This document shows positions 25,475 through 35,484 of a stretch of 64,000 nt of DNA, one piece after another. The notes under the pieces were generated by a model. It did no database searches. It had not been told where the DNA came from and saw nothing but the letters and a program-made list of their open reading frames with translations. Source of the DNA: CAYMPH01 sp964392365 (GTDB lineage: Bacteria > Spirochaetota > UBA4802 > UBA5550); the NCBI GenBank assembly GCA_964392365.1, contig CAYMPH010000003.1, positions 186,001-250,000 on the forward strand. The letters run 5' to 3'. A program made the position numbers and the translations under genes. Position 1 is the first letter of the stretch. Each line of letters begins with the position of its first letter.

Positions 25475-26545
25475 GTGATTCAAGCAGGATTTGTTGTTGG
25501 GGACAATTATAAAAAAAATAAAATTTTTGATAAGGGTGATAAAGTATTAAATCTTAATGATTTCTTATTACCTTTTCGATTATTACAATCTTATTTAAAA
25601 GATTTTAAAATTAATTTAACTACTCATGATATAAAAAAAAGCTATGATTTTTTAATATATAATGAATACAGAAATATTAATTATCATGAATTGGGTGGTA
25701 TTAAACATTTATATTTAATTATTTTTGAATGTGAAGCAATAAAAATTGATAATTGGGATTTGCTAAAACATATAAACTTTAATAAAATTTTTACATGGAA
25801 TGATGATTTTAATGATAAGAAAAAATATATAAAATTTTATTGGCCAAATCATATTCCTGATGCATTTTCGCTACCAGAAAATAATAAAACTCATTTTTGT
25901 TCAATTATTGCCGGTAATAAAATAAATTTTCATAAGAATGAACTTTACAGCGAAAGAATAAAAGCAATAAATTGGTTTGAGAAAAATCATATTACCGAAT
26001 TTGATCTTTATGGAATTGGCTGGGATTCAGGTATAGATCGTTTATTAATCCGATATCTAAAAAAGAATTATTATGTTCATAAACTTCTGAACATAATATT
26101 ATTTAAATTAGAAAAAATAAAAATAATTAGGAAAATAATAAGACAAGAATTTAAATCATACAAAGGAAAACTTGATAATAAAAACGAAACATTAAAAAAA
26201 TATAAATTTTCAATCTGTTATGAAAACGCAAAAGGGTATCCTGGATATATAACAGAAAAAATATTTGACTGTTTTCTTGCCGGATGTGTTCCGGTTTATT
26301 TAGGGGCTCCGAACATAACAGATTTTATCCCTGCTAATACTTTTATTGATAAAAGAAAATATAAAACTTACGAAGAACTTTATGCTTTTATGAAAAATAT
26401 GACTGATAAAGATTATTCTTCTTATTTAAAAAATATTGAAAAGTTTTTGAACAGTAGAGAAGCTAAAAAATTTTCCTCAGAAAATTTTGCTAAAACTATT
26501 ATAAATGAAATATTGAAAGATATAAGATCAAAGGAAAAAAAATGA
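25475..26545 (+). CDS. GT10 (alpha-1,3/4-fucosyltransferase) family protein
   Basis: The 356-residue GT-B enzyme ends with the clear GT10 donor-binding signature: FSICYENAKGYPGYITEKIFD, split here only for mention as SICYENAKG followed by GYITEKIFDC, then FLAGCVPVYLGAPNI and FIDKRKYKTYEEL. GT10 enzymes transfer fucose from GDP-fucose, or sometimes other sugars. GDP-fucose could come from the Fcl protein encoded at 55684. The GTG start has AAAGGAA about seven bases upstream, and the end overlaps the next gene by four bases. The N-terminal half (acceptor side) is divergent, so the linkage cannot be stated. Confidence 0.87.
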   Translation: MIQAGFVVGDNYKKNKIFDKGDKVLNLNDFLLPFRLLQSYLKDFKINLTTHDIKKSYDFLIYNEYRNINYHELGGIKHLYLIIFECEAIKIDNWDLLKHINFNKIFTWNDDFNDKKKYIKFYWPNHIPDAFSLPENNKTHFCSIIAGNKINFHKNELYSERIKAINWFEKNHITEFDLYGIGWDSGIDRLLIRYLKKNYYVHKLLNIILFKLEKIKIIRKIIRQEFKSYKGKLDNKNETLKKYKFSICYENAKGYPGYITEKIFDCFLAGCVPVYLGAPNITDFIPANTFIDKRKYKTYEELYAFMKNMTDKDYSSYLKNIEKFLNSREAKKFSSENFAKTIINEILKDIRSKEKK

Positions 26546-27318
26546 AAGCAGTTATACTCGCCGGGGGACTAGGAACACGGCTCAGTGAAGAAACAGATAT
26601 AAAACCTAAACCTATGGTTGAAATAGGCGGAAAACCTATATTATGGCATATTATGAAAATTTATTCAAGCTATGGTATAAAAGATTTTATTATCTGCACC
26701 GGATATAAAAGTTACCTTATTAAAGAATATTTTTACCATTACTTTATCCATCAAACAGATTTAACTGTTGATCTTGAAAATAACTCCATTACCTATCATC
26801 AATCCAATGCTGAACCATGGAAAGTTACAGTTGTTGATACTGGTGTTAATACAATGACTGGCGGAAGGATTAAAAGAATACAGAAATATATCGAAAACAG
26901 CAGATTCCTGCTAACTTATGGCGATGGTGTATCAAATATCGATCTCAATGAACTTATTTCATATCATGAATCAAAAAAATCTTTTGTTACATTAACTGCT
27001 GTGCAGCCATCCGGTAAGTTCGGAGCACTTGATCTTGATAGTTCAGGATTTGTGAAATCTTTTCAGGAAAAACCTAAAGGTGATGGCTCCTGGGTTAATG
27101 GCGGTTTTTTTGTTTTAGAACCGGAAATATTTGATTATATAAATAAAGGCGACTCTACGGTATGGGAGGCGGAGCCATTAACAAAATTATCATCTGAAGG
27201 CAGACTTTCTGCGTATAAACATCATGGTTTCTGGAAGCCAATGGATACTTTAAAAGATAAAATGGATCTTGAATCTTTATGGAATTCAGGCTCAGCTCCT
27301 TGGAAAGTCTGGGTCTAG
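26542..27318 (+). CDS. rfbF: Glucose-1-phosphate cytidylyltransferase
   Basis: The 258-residue nucleotidyltransferase begins with VILAGGLGTRLSEETDI, the CDP-glucose pyrophosphorylase form of the G-x-G-T-R loop, followed by KPKPMVEIGGKPILWHIMKI. It keeps LLTYGDGVSNID, SWVNGGFFVLEPE and the closing YKHHGFWKPMDTLKDK motif. It makes CDP-glucose from CTP and glucose 1-phosphate. The next two genes (4,6-dehydratase and E1 dehydrase) follow in pathway order towards CDP-3,6-dideoxyhexoses. It overlaps the GT10 gene by four bases. Confidence 0.95.
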   Translation: MKAVILAGGLGTRLSEETDIKPKPMVEIGGKPILWHIMKIYSSYGIKDFIICTGYKSYLIKEYFYHYFIHQTDLTVDLENNSITYHQSNAEPWKVTVVDTGVNTMTGGRIKRIQKYIENSRFLLTYGDGVSNIDLNELISYHESKKSFVTLTAVQPSGKFGALDLDSSGFVKSFQEKPKGDGSWVNGGFFVLEPEIFDYINKGDSTVWEAEPLTKLSSEGRLSAYKHHGFWKPMDTLKDKMDLESLWNSGSAPWKVWV

Positions 27319-27333
27319 GTTAATAAAATTATC

Positions 27334-28449
27334 ATGAGTGAATTAAATTATATGGCGGAAAAACAATCATCCGGACTTAAATCATTTTATAAATCTAAAA
27401 AAGTTTTTATTACCGGCCACACAGGATTTAAAGGATCATGGCTTTCAATATGGCTGAATTTTTTAGGAGCCGATGTTACAGGGTATGCTCTTGAACCGCC
27501 AACAACTCCAAGTTTATTTAATCTTTCAGGTATTGAAAAATCTATTTATTCAGTTATTGCAGATGTCCGTGACTTAAAAAAATTAACAGATGAAATAAAT
27601 AAGTTTAAACCGGAAATTGTCATTCACATGGCAGCTCAGCCGCTTGTCAGGGATTCATATAAAATTCCTGTTGAAACATATGAAATTAATGTTATGGGTA
27701 CAGTTAATCTGCTTGAAGCAGTCAGGAGCTGCAAATCAGTAAAAGCTGTTATAAATGTAACAACAGATAAATGCTATGAAAACAGGGAATGGGTCTGGGG
27801 TTACAGGGAAAATGAGCCTATGGGAGGATATGATCCCTATTCAAACAGCAAGGCATGTTCAGAGCTTGTGACATCATCATATAGAAACTCTTTTTTTAAT
27901 TCAAGCCAATTCGGTAAAACCCATTATGTTGCTCTTGCATCTGCTCGCGCAGGAAATGTTATTGGCGGTGGAGATTTTGCAACTGACAGGCTTGTTCCTG
28001 ATATTATAAAATCTTTTTTAAAAAGTGAGAAAGTTTTAATAAGAAATCCTTATTCTATCAGGCCATGGCAGCATGTTCTTGAGCCGTTAAACGGTTACCT
28101 GATGCTTGGGAAGGAGCTTTTTGAAAAAGGAATCGATTTTGCCGAAGCGTGGAATTTTGGACCGGCTGATTCAGATGCCAGACCGGTTGAATATATTGTA
28201 AAAGAAATGTGTAATTTATGGGGTAACAGCCAGACATATGAAATTGATAAGGGTAATCATCCACACGAAGCAAATTATTTAAAACTGGATTGTTCTAAAT
28301 CAAATTCCATTCTCTGCTGGAAACCCAGATGGAATCTTGATATAGCGCTAAAAAAAATTATTGAATGGACAAAAGAGTATCAGCATGGTGGTAATTTAAA
28401 AGATACCTGTCTGAAGCAGATTAACGAATATATGTATGCTCTCGAATAA
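27334..28449 (+). CDS. rfbG: CDP-glucose 4,6-dehydratase
   Basis: The 371-residue short-chain dehydrogenase has KVFITGHTGFKGSWLSIWL at about 24-42, the NAD motif and the Trp/Leu tail specific to RfbG, then HMAAQPLVRDSY, NVTTDKCYEN and the catalytic GYDPYSNSKACSE with Tyr and Lys. RPWQHVLEPLNGYLML is another subfamily hallmark. It turns CDP-glucose into CDP-4-keto-6-deoxyglucose. About 23 N-terminal residues precede the Rossmann strand; an internal ATG shortly after the start might be used instead. It lies between rfbF and rfbH. Confidence 0.95.
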   Translation: MSELNYMAEKQSSGLKSFYKSKKVFITGHTGFKGSWLSIWLNFLGADVTGYALEPPTTPSLFNLSGIEKSIYSVIADVRDLKKLTDEINKFKPEIVIHMAAQPLVRDSYKIPVETYEINVMGTVNLLEAVRSCKSVKAVINVTTDKCYENREWVWGYRENEPMGGYDPYSNSKACSELVTSSYRNSFFNSSQFGKTHYVALASARAGNVIGGGDFATDRLVPDIIKSFLKSEKVLIRNPYSIRPWQHVLEPLNGYLMLGKELFEKGIDFAEAWNFGPADSDARPVEYIVKEMCNLWGNSQTYEIDKGNHPHEANYLKLDCSKSNSILCWKPRWNLDIALKKIIEWTKEYQHGGNLKDTCLKQINEYMYALE

Positions 28450-28524
28450 TTTCCGTAAAGTTTTTTATGCACATCGATTTAATTGAATATTCATATTTAA
28501 GAAAATAGTTATTATAAATCATTA

Positions 28525-29865
28525 ATGGTGAGAATGGATAAAAGTAAAATTATCAAAGATGAGATACTGGAAAAAGTAAAAGAATATTTCATAGCATATA
28601 AAAATGAAAATAACACGCACTTTACACCTGGAGCAACACGTGTAAATTATGCAGGCCGTGTTTATGATGAAAAAGAAATATTAAATCTGGTGAATTCATC
28701 ACTGGATTTCTGGCTGACCTATGGCAGCTGGTCATTGGAATTTGAAAAAAGATTTGCAGTATATCTTGGCGTAAAGTGGGCTCTTCTGGTTAATTCAGGT
28801 TCTTCCGCCAATCTGCTTGCATTCATGGCGTTGACATCTCCATTATTGAATGAAAGACGGATTAAAAGAGGTGATGAGGTTATTACTCTAGCTGTTGGAT
28901 TCCCGACTACTGTAGCTCCTATTATTCAATATGGAGTTGTTCCTGTATTTGTTGATGTTAATCTTGAAACTTTTAACATTGATATTAATTATCTTAAAAA
29001 AGCATTAACTGAAAAAACAAAAGCTGTTATGATCGCTCACACTCTCGGCAATCCTTTTGAAGTGGAAAAAGTAAAAGAATTTTGCAAGAAAAATTCTTTA
29101 TGGCTGATCGAGGATAATTGCGATTCACTTGGTTCCAGGTACAAGGGGAAACTAACCGGAACATGGGGTGACATCGGAACAAGCAGTTTTTATCCTCCTC
29201 ATCATATGACCATGGGAGAGGGCGGGGCTGTTTATACAGACAATCCGTTATTGAAAAAAATTCTTTTGTCAATACGGGACTGGGGAAGAGACTGCTGGTG
29301 TGACAGCGGCAGGGATAATACCTGCAATAACCGGTTTTCCGGCCAATATGGTTCACTGCCGTTTGGATATGATCATAAATATGTATATAGTCACTTCGGG
29401 TATAATCTGAAGGCAACTGATATGCAGGCTGCAATAGGTTGTGCTCAGCTTGATAAACTTGAAAATTTTATAAAAAGCCGCAAAAAGAATTTCAAAATTC
29501 TTTCAGATGGCTTGAAACAGTATGAAAAGTATTTCATTCTTCCTGAAGCAACACCTGAAAGCGATCCAAGCTGGTTCGGATTTCTGCTAACACTGAAAGA
29601 TGGATTGAAATTCGGCAGGAACCAGATCGTTGAATATCTTGAATCAGAAAATATCCAGACAAGAAATCTTTTTGCAGGTAATATATTGCGTCATCCATGT
29701 TTTGAAGGTTTAATTAATGATAAAGATTACCGTGTTATAGGAGATCTGAAGAATACAGATAAAATTATGAACGACAGTTTCTGGGTCGGGGTATATCCTG
29801 GGATGACAGAAGATATGATTGGATATGTTATTGGAAAAATCACGGGATTTATTGTAAATAAATGA
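28525..29865 (+). CDS. rfbH: CDP-4-keto-6-deoxyglucose-3-dehydrase (E1), 2Fe-2S/PMP enzyme
   Basis: The 446-residue DegT-fold enzyme has the E1 hallmarks. The Schiff-base Lys is replaced by His in SFYPPHHMTMGEGG (H226/H227). The iron-sulfur ligands are C199, C257, C259 and C267, exactly the C-x57-C-x-C-x7-C spacing of RfbH/AscC/DdhC. It removes the C3 hydroxyl of CDP-4-keto-6-deoxyglucose using pyridoxamine phosphate and a single-electron path. The usual partner is a flavin/Fe-S reductase (E3, DdhD/AscD), which is not in this window. ATG 28525 is kept; an ATG at 28534 is equally possible. A 75-base AT-rich gap precedes it, and the stop overlaps the next ATG. Confidence 0.95.
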   Translation: MVRMDKSKIIKDEILEKVKEYFIAYKNENNTHFTPGATRVNYAGRVYDEKEILNLVNSSLDFWLTYGSWSLEFEKRFAVYLGVKWALLVNSGSSANLLAFMALTSPLLNERRIKRGDEVITLAVGFPTTVAPIIQYGVVPVFVDVNLETFNIDINYLKKALTEKTKAVMIAHTLGNPFEVEKVKEFCKKNSLWLIEDNCDSLGSRYKGKLTGTWGDIGTSSFYPPHHMTMGEGGAVYTDNPLLKKILLSIRDWGRDCWCDSGRDNTCNNRFSGQYGSLPFGYDHKYVYSHFGYNLKATDMQAAIGCAQLDKLENFIKSRKKNFKILSDGLKQYEKYFILPEATPESDPSWFGFLLTLKDGLKFGRNQIVEYLESENIQTRNLFAGNILRHPCFEGLINDKDYRVIGDLKNTDKIMNDSFWVGVYPGMTEDMIGYVIGKITGFIVNK

Positions 29866-30791
29866 AAACAATAGCAATCCTGGGTGCATCAAGTCATATA
29901 GCTAAAGGACTTATTATTAATTTTATTAAACAAAAATATAATCTTGTATTATTTGGAAGAGATAAAAACAAAATAAAAAATTTTTGTATAAGTAATATAA
30001 AAAAATTCAATTCTGATATAAAAAGCTACAATGAATTTATGAATTGTGAGTACGAAGTAGTAATCAACTGCATTGGTATAAGTACTCCCGTTAAGCAAAG
30101 AGAAGCAGCTTTTGAGATATTTAAACTAAATGAAGATTTTGATAATCTTGTTTTATCTTACTTGTTTAATAATAAAAATACATTGTATATTAATATAAGC
30201 AGCGGTGCTGTTTATAACAGCAATTGTACATCTCCAATTGAAAATAATTTTCTAACAGAATTTAATGTTAATATAAATAATCCCTCCGAATATTATGGGA
30301 TTTCCAAGTTTTATTGTGAAAAAAAACACCGGTCTTTATCTGAATTAAATATTGTAGATTTGAGAGTCTTCAGTTATTTCAGCAGATTTATTGATCTTGA
30401 ATCCGGGTTTTTTATGTCAGAATTGATGAAATCATTAATAAAAAAAGAGATTTTTAAAACAGACAGCAATAATATAATACGAGATTATATTCATCCCGGG
30501 GATCTTTATAAAATTATACTTCTCTGCATTGGTGCTGAAAGGATTAATAAAGCTTTTGATGTTTATAGCAGAGCACCTGTTGAAAAAATTGAAATTTTAA
30601 ATGAATTTTCAAGAGAGTTTGATTTAAAATATATTATTGAAAATATTTCTTTTAAAACGCCTACTGGTAATAAAAATATATATTATTCAAAGAATGATAT
30701 CGTAAAAGATATCGGATTCAACCCGGAATATTCATCTGTAGAGACATTGCTTTCTGAAGCAAAGGTAATGGTAGATTTTTATGCAGCCTGA
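29862..30791 (+). CDS. NAD(P)-dependent SDR epimerase/reductase, probable CDP-dideoxyhexose synthase
   Basis: The 309-residue extended SDR has an atypical glycine motif AILGASSHIAKG at 5-16, NCIGISTP, NISSGAVYN with the catalytic Ser, and YYGISKFYCE with the Tyr and Lys. DYIHPGDLYKI is the substrate-side motif. It directly follows rfbH with a four-base overlap. In O-antigen clusters this position is taken by the reductase that finishes CDP-abequose or CDP-paratose, so reduction at C4 of the 3,6-dideoxy intermediate is the natural guess. Which dideoxyhexose forms cannot be decided by eye. Confidence 0.8.
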   Translation: MKTIAILGASSHIAKGLIINFIKQKYNLVLFGRDKNKIKNFCISNIKKFNSDIKSYNEFMNCEYEVVINCIGISTPVKQREAAFEIFKLNEDFDNLVLSYLFNNKNTLYINISSGAVYNSNCTSPIENNFLTEFNVNINNPSEYYGISKFYCEKKHRSLSELNIVDLRVFSYFSRFIDLESGFFMSELMKSLIKKEIFKTDSNNIIRDYIHPGDLYKIILLCIGAERINKAFDVYSRAPVEKIEILNEFSREFDLKYIIENISFKTPTGNKNIYYSKNDIVKDIGFNPEYSSVETLLSEAKVMVDFYAA

Positions 30792-31779
30792 ACTAACCGT
30801 AGCCATCCCTACATATAACAGGAGCAATACACTGGTATATGCTATTGAGAGTGTTTTAAATCAGACTTACCGGGATTTTAATCTGCTTATTCTTGATAAT
30901 TTTTCAAATGATGATACTGAGCAAAAAGTGAAAGCATTTGATGACCGGAGAATCAGGTATGTTAAAAATGAGTCAAACATCGGTTGGTTGAATAATACTA
31001 ATAAAGCTATTGAACTATGTGATACTGAATATCTGGTTATTTTTCATGATGATGATATGATGAAACCTGAGATGCTTGCAAAGCAGATTGGCATCATGAA
31101 AAACGATAACAGTATAGCTGTTGTCGGCGTGAACATGGAGCTGATGGATGACGATAGAAAATCACTCAATAGAAATTTTCTGCAGATAAAAGATGATGCT
31201 GTTTTTAACAGATTCGAGTATATAAGCTCATTTTATAAATATGGAATAGTGCTTCCTTGTCCGTCAGTAATGTTTAGAAAAAGTATTTTAAAAGATAATA
31301 ATATTATTTTTAGGGATTATATAGGGCACTGTGCTGATTCTTTTTTATGGAATGAAATAAACACTTATAATAATAAAACTTATCTGTTTGCAGAACCATT
31401 AATGAATTACAGATATCATGAGAATGAATCTGATATTCAAAAGAACCTTGCAATTGGAAAGAATTACAGACATCAGATTGCACTTCATAAATATACATAC
31501 AAGCTAGCAGAAAAATTTAAGTTAAAAAAAATAATCCCTCTAATTCTTCTTCAACGGGATCACTATCTGAATTTGCTTATTGAGGATTTTGTAAATTCTA
31601 AAATCAGTCAGGAAGAATTTATAAATGAAATAAATACAGAACCTTTTTATAATATTTCTTTACGTTTATCTATAAAAATAAAAGTATTTCTCATTAAAAA
31701 AATACCTGCATTTATTATATTTTTTGAAAAATTAAAATCAAAAATAAGGGTTATATTAATTCAGGGTAAGAGCAACTAA
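30781..31779 (+). CDS. Family 2 glycosyltransferase
   Basis: A 332-residue GT2 protein. [21 protein letters not shown] opens the fold, followed by [14 protein letters not shown] and the metal site [26 protein letters not shown] and the later [12 protein letters not shown] are acceptor-side loops common in O-antigen transferases. The C-terminal 90 residues are basic with amphipathic helices and probably rest on the membrane. It overlaps the preceding reductase gene by eleven bases and the next gene by one, so it may transfer the dideoxyhexose made by the genes before it. That link is from position only. Confidence 0.9.
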   Translation: MQPELTVAIPTYNRSNTLVYAIESVLNQTYRDFNLLILDNFSNDDTEQKVKAFDDRRIRYVKNESNIGWLNNTNKAIELCDTEYLVIFHDDDMMKPEMLAKQIGIMKNDNSIAVVGVNMELMDDDRKSLNRNFLQIKDDAVFNRFEYISSFYKYGIVLPCPSVMFRKSILKDNNIIFRDYIGHCADSFLWNEINTYNNKTYLFAEPLMNYRYHENESDIQKNLAIGKNYRHQIALHKYTYKLAEKFKLKKIIPLILLQRDHYLNLLIEDFVNSKISQEEFINEINTEPFYNISLRLSIKIKVFLIKKIPAFIIFFEKLKSKIRVILIQGKSN

Positions 31780-32651
31780 TGAAAGGTATAATACTTGCCG
31801 GAGGATCCGGTACACGGCTGCACCCTATAACAAAAGCAATCTGCAAACAGCTTCTTCCTATTTATGATAAACCAATGATTTATTATCCTTTATCTGTGCT
31901 GATGCTTGCGGGTATAAAAGACATTCTAATAATATCAACTCCTGAAGATACAGGTAAATTTAATGAAATACTAGGAAATGGAAGTGATATTGGAATCAAA
32001 TTAAGTTACGCAGTACAGGAGCATCCCCGAGGTCTTGCAGATGCATTTATAATCGGTAAAGAATTTGTTGGTAATGATGAGGTATGTCTTATACTTGGTG
32101 ATAATATTTTTTATGGTGATGGATTAACCCAGCTTTTATCAGATGCAATTAAAAATAATAATGGTGCAACTATATTCGGTTATTATGTTAATGATCCTGA
32201 AAGATATGGTGTTGTTGAATTTAATAAAAGCGGCAAAGTGCTTTCTCTGGAAGAAAAACCGGGAAAACCAAAATCAAATTATGCAATAATTGGACTTTAT
32301 TTTTATGATAACAGCGTTGTGAATATTGCAAAAAAAGTTAAACCATCTCCAAGAGGTGAGATTGAAATTACTGATGTTAATAAAGTCTATCTTGAAAAAG
32401 AAAAACTCTCAGTTCAGATTATGGGACGGGGATTTGCATGGCTTGATACCGGAACTCCTGATTCATTAACAGAAGCATCTCTTTTCGTTAAAACAATTGA
32501 AGATCGTCAGGGATTGAAAATTGCGTGTATAGAAGAGATAGCATTTAGAAAGGGATTCATTTCACTTGAAGTATTATCTAAGATAGCTGATTCGTATAAA
32601 TCGGATTATGGAAAATATCTGAAAAAAATAGTTGCTGAGGCGATGAATTGA
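31779..32651 (+). CDS. rfbA: Glucose-1-phosphate thymidylyltransferase
   Basis: The 290-residue RmlA starts with [19 protein letters not shown], followed by [20 protein letters not shown], the nearly invariant uridine/thymidine-binding loop. [13 protein letters not shown] and [21 protein letters not shown] are the sugar- and metal-binding parts, and [15 protein letters not shown] is the usual end motif. It makes dTDP-glucose, the first step for rhamnose and many amino or C-methyl sugars. It pairs with rfbB directly downstream; the RmlC-like gene is about 29 kb upstream. Confidence 0.96.
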   Translation: MKGIILAGGSGTRLHPITKAICKQLLPIYDKPMIYYPLSVLMLAGIKDILIISTPEDTGKFNEILGNGSDIGIKLSYAVQEHPRGLADAFIIGKEFVGNDEVCLILGDNIFYGDGLTQLLSDAIKNNNGATIFGYYVNDPERYGVVEFNKSGKVLSLEEKPGKPKSNYAIIGLYFYDNSVVNIAKKVKPSPRGEIEITDVNKVYLEKEKLSVQIMGRGFAWLDTGTPDSLTEASLFVKTIEDRQGLKIACIEEIAFRKGFISLEVLSKIADSYKSDYGKYLKKIVAEAMN

Positions 32652-33730
32652 GAAAATTTAAAAGTATTCTCGTAACGGGCGGCTGTGGATTTATAGGATC
32701 TAATTTCATTCATTATATTTTTGAGAATAAAGAATTTTCCGGAAATATTATTAACCTCGATAAACTTACTTACGCGGGCAATCCTGAGAATCTTTCAGAT
32801 ATCACAGATAAATATCTGGATAAAAGATATTTCTTTTATAAAGGTGATATACTTGATTTTAATCTGATAAAAACGATCATGATAAAATATCAGGTTGATT
32901 GCATTGTCCATTTTGCAGCTGAATCTCATGTTGATAGATCTATATCCGGTCCATGTGAATTTATATCAACTAATATTAATGGAACTTTTAATCTCCTTGA
33001 GGTTTGTAAAGAAGTCTGGTCTGACAGAACTGATGCTCTGTTTCATCATGTGAGCACTGATGAAGTTTATGGAACACTTGGTGATGAAGGATTTTTTTAT
33101 GAAACAACTCCATATGATCCAAGAAGCCCTTATTCTGCATCGAAGGCAGCATCTGATCATTTAGTAAGAGCTTATTATCATACGTATAGAGTGCCTGTTA
33201 CAATTTCAAACTGTTCAAATAATTATGGACCTTACCAGTTTCCTGAAAAACTTATTCCTTTAACTTTACTAAATATTTTTGATGAAAAAAAGTTACCGGT
33301 TTATGGGAAAGGTGAAAATATCAGAGACTGGCTGTATGTAGATGATCATAATAGCGCTATTTATAAGATAATAACTCAAGGTGAAGCCGGAGAAACCTAC
33401 AACATCGGCGGAGAGAATGAGCAGAAGAATATTGATATAGTAAATTTGCTTTGTGAAAAATCGGCTGAAAAATCAGGAAAATCAAAAAATTATTATAAAA
33501 AACTTATTACTTTTGTTGAAGATAGACCAGGTCATGATTTTAGATATGCAATCAATTGTGATAAAATAAAAAATTCTCTTGGCTGGAATCAAAAAATTAA
33601 ATTTGAAGACGGAATAGAGAAAACCATAGACTGGTATCTGAATAACAGAATATGGGCTGATAGAATACGCAGCGGTGAATACCGTGAATGGATTGATAAA
33701 AATTATATAAATAGAAAAACATTATCATGA
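32648..33730 (+). CDS. rfbB: dTDP-glucose 4,6-dehydratase
   Basis: The 360-residue SDR has [56 protein letters not shown] (catalytic Asp-Glu pair) and [16 protein letters not shown] with the Tyr and Lys. [15 protein letters not shown] and RDWLYVDDH are also typical for RmlB. It makes dTDP-4-keto-6-deoxyglucose, the branch point for the epimerase, C-methyltransferase and aminotransferase encoded at 2793-5673. The TTG start overlaps the rfbA stop (TTGA). No RmlD-type reductase follows, so L-rhamnose may not be the end product here. Confidence 0.96.
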   Translation: MRKFKSILVTGGCGFIGSNFIHYIFENKEFSGNIINLDKLTYAGNPENLSDITDKYLDKRYFFYKGDILDFNLIKTIMIKYQVDCIVHFAAESHVDRSISGPCEFISTNINGTFNLLEVCKEVWSDRTDALFHHVSTDEVYGTLGDEGFFYETTPYDPRSPYSASKAASDHLVRAYYHTYRVPVTISNCSNNYGPYQFPEKLIPLTLLNIFDEKKLPVYGKGENIRDWLYVDDHNSAIYKIITQGEAGETYNIGGENEQKNIDIVNLLCEKSAEKSGKSKNYYKKLITFVEDRPGHDFRYAINCDKIKNSLGWNQKIKFEDGIEKTIDWYLNNRIWADRIRSGEYREWIDKNYINRKTLS

Positions 33731-33773
33731 GTCGTTATATAAATATGATTAATAAGTGTAATTAAGTATTATT

Positions 33774-34586
33774 ATGGACCAGATTTTAATTAATGATTTA
33801 TATCAAATCAGGAAAGATTGCTATAAAACTGTTCTTGGTTTATATAAGAAAGCAAATGCAGGTCATATAGGAGCTTCTCTTTCCTGTATGGAAATATTGA
33901 TTTATCTTTTTTTTAAAAAAATCGGCAAATCTGATAGATTTATTCTTTCTAAAGGCCATGCAGCTGCAGCACTTTACACTGTACTTGAGAAAAGCGGAAG
34001 AATAACAAGTAACGATCTTAACTCATATTATAAGGATGGGACAAATTTTGCTGCTCATCCTCCATGCAATAACAAAATTGATTCTATCCCATTCGGGACC
34101 GGGAGTCTGGGGCATGGGCTATCTTTATCTGCCGGATTTGCTTTATCATCTAAAATTAAAAATGACAACAAAAAGGTTTATTGTGTTATTTCAGAGGGTG
34201 ACTGCAATGAAGGATCCACATGGGAAGCTGCGATGTTTTCAGGACAGCATCATTTGAATAATCTTGTCGTAATATTGGATCATAATAAACTCCAGGGTTT
34301 CGGCAGCTGTAATGATATTATTAATCTGGATCCTATAAAAGAGAAATGGATGTCATTTAATTTTGAAGTTGTAGAAGCGGATAATGGTAATGATTTTGCC
34401 AGTTTAAATAGTGCTTTCGATATTATTGATAAAGGTTTAACTGATAAGCCTAAATGTATAATTGCTCATACCACAAAAGGTCATGGGATATCATATATGG
34501 AAAATAAATTTGAATGGCATTATCTGCCAATGAATGAAGATCAATATCAGCAGGCATTACTGGAAGTGGAAAATCTCAATGCGTAA
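33774..34586 (+). CDS. Transketolase, N-terminal (TPP-binding) subunit, copy 2
   Basis: The 270-residue subunit has GHIGASLSCMEIL, LSKGHAAAALYTVLE, FGTGSLGHGLSLSAGFALS and the diphosphate-binding EGDCNEGSTWEA at 141-152. Here Glu replaces the Gly of the standard GDG, while the Asp and the later Asn/Glu are kept. It is a paralogue of the subunit starting at 15443, and its partner starts with the same eight-base overlap. A split transketolase beside dTDP-sugar genes may make unusual ketoses, or attach a two-carbon unit to a keto sugar nucleotide, as proposed for some branched-sugar pathways. Confidence 0.9.
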   Translation: MDQILINDLYQIRKDCYKTVLGLYKKANAGHIGASLSCMEILIYLFFKKIGKSDRFILSKGHAAAALYTVLEKSGRITSNDLNSYYKDGTNFAAHPPCNNKIDSIPFGTGSLGHGLSLSAGFALSSKIKNDNKKVYCVISEGDCNEGSTWEAAMFSGQHHLNNLVVILDHNKLQGFGSCNDIINLDPIKEKWMSFNFEVVEADNGNDFASLNSAFDIIDKGLTDKPKCIIAHTTKGHGISYMENKFEWHYLPMNEDQYQQALLEVENLNA

Positions 34587-35484
34587 AGAATTTTCTTCAG
34601 TTATTGAAAAAATTATGGGCGTGGATGAGCGCATTCTGTTTCTTACAGGTGATCTCGGTTTTATGGCTCTCGAAAATATTAAGAATAAATTCTCAAAAAG
34701 ATTTATCAATGCAGGAGTGAGCGAACAGAATATGATTTCTATGGCTGCAGCTCTTGCAAGTGATGGTCATGTGCCCATATGCTACAGTATTGCACCTTTC
34801 GTGGTATTCAGGCCGGCAGAACAGATCCGTCTTGATGTATGTCTGCATAATTTGAATGTAAAAATTGTCGGTAATGGCGGCGGTTATGGTTACGGCATAA
34901 TGGGTGCCACTCATCATGCGATTGAAGATATAGCTGTTTTATCCTCTTTTCAAAATATGAAGTGTTATATTCCATACTGTAATGAAGACGTTGAATCGGT
35001 TATAGGACGCATGATGGATTACAGAGGACCTTCGTATCTCCGTCTAGGGTTTGGAGAGAAATCCGCTGATTTAGAAAATGAAGCATATCAGCCTGTACAG
35101 AAAATAATGAGCGGATCGGATGTTACCATCTTAAGCTTAGGCCCAGTTGTACTGAATGCAATCGCTGCATTAAAGAAATTAAATGGTAAGAGCGCCAATA
35201 TATTTGTTATTTCAGAAATACCGGTTAATGAATTTCCTGAAGCTTTTTTTGAAAGTATCAGAAAAACTAAAAATCTGATCGTGATAGAAGAGCATGTGCG
35301 TAGAGGCGGAGTTATGGAGTATGCGGCACTTGAACTTGTTAAAAACAGAATAGACTGCCATCTTGTTCATCTTCGAGCCCAGGGATATCCTAATGGTCTG
35401 TATGGCAGTCAGAAGTATCACCAGATATTAAATGGACTGGATGAAGATTCAATTGTTGAAGCGATCAAGGAGTGTCTTAAATGA
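34579..35484 (+). CDS. Transketolase, C-terminal subunit, copy 2 (full length)
   Basis: About 301 residues starting at an ATG inside the end of the N-subunit gene (ATGCGTAA). The pyrimidine domain has FLTGDLGFMAL, FINAGVSEQNMISMAAALA with the catalytic Glu, VFRPAEQIRLDV and GGGYGYGIMGATHHAIEDIA. Unlike the first copy it continues after SYLRLGF into a complete transketolase C-domain (about 170-301; ISEIPVNEFPEAFF, IVIEEHVRRGG). The pair should form an active heterotetramer. It overlaps the next gene by four bases, tying the enzyme to the SDR-GT2 fusion. Confidence 0.9.
   Translation: MRKEFSSVIEKIMGVDERILFLTGDLGFMALENIKNKFSKRFINAGVSEQNMISMAAALASDGHVPICYSIAPFVVFRPAEQIRLDVCLHNLNVKIVGNGGGYGYGIMGATHHAIEDIAVLSSFQNMKCYIPYCNEDVESVIGRMMDYRGPSYLRLGFGEKSADLENEAYQPVQKIMSGSDVTILSLGPVVLNAIAALKKLNGKSANIFVISEIPVNEFPEAFFESIRKTKNLIVIEEHVRRGGVMEYAALELVKNRIDCHLVHLRAQGYPNGLYGSQKYHQILNGLDEDSIVEAIKECLK

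Noticed and set aside
29027..29434. 135-codon open frame on the minus strand
   Set aside because: It is antisense to the rfbH active-site region, and its composition (Cys, Tyr, Arg clusters) reflects the opposite codons.
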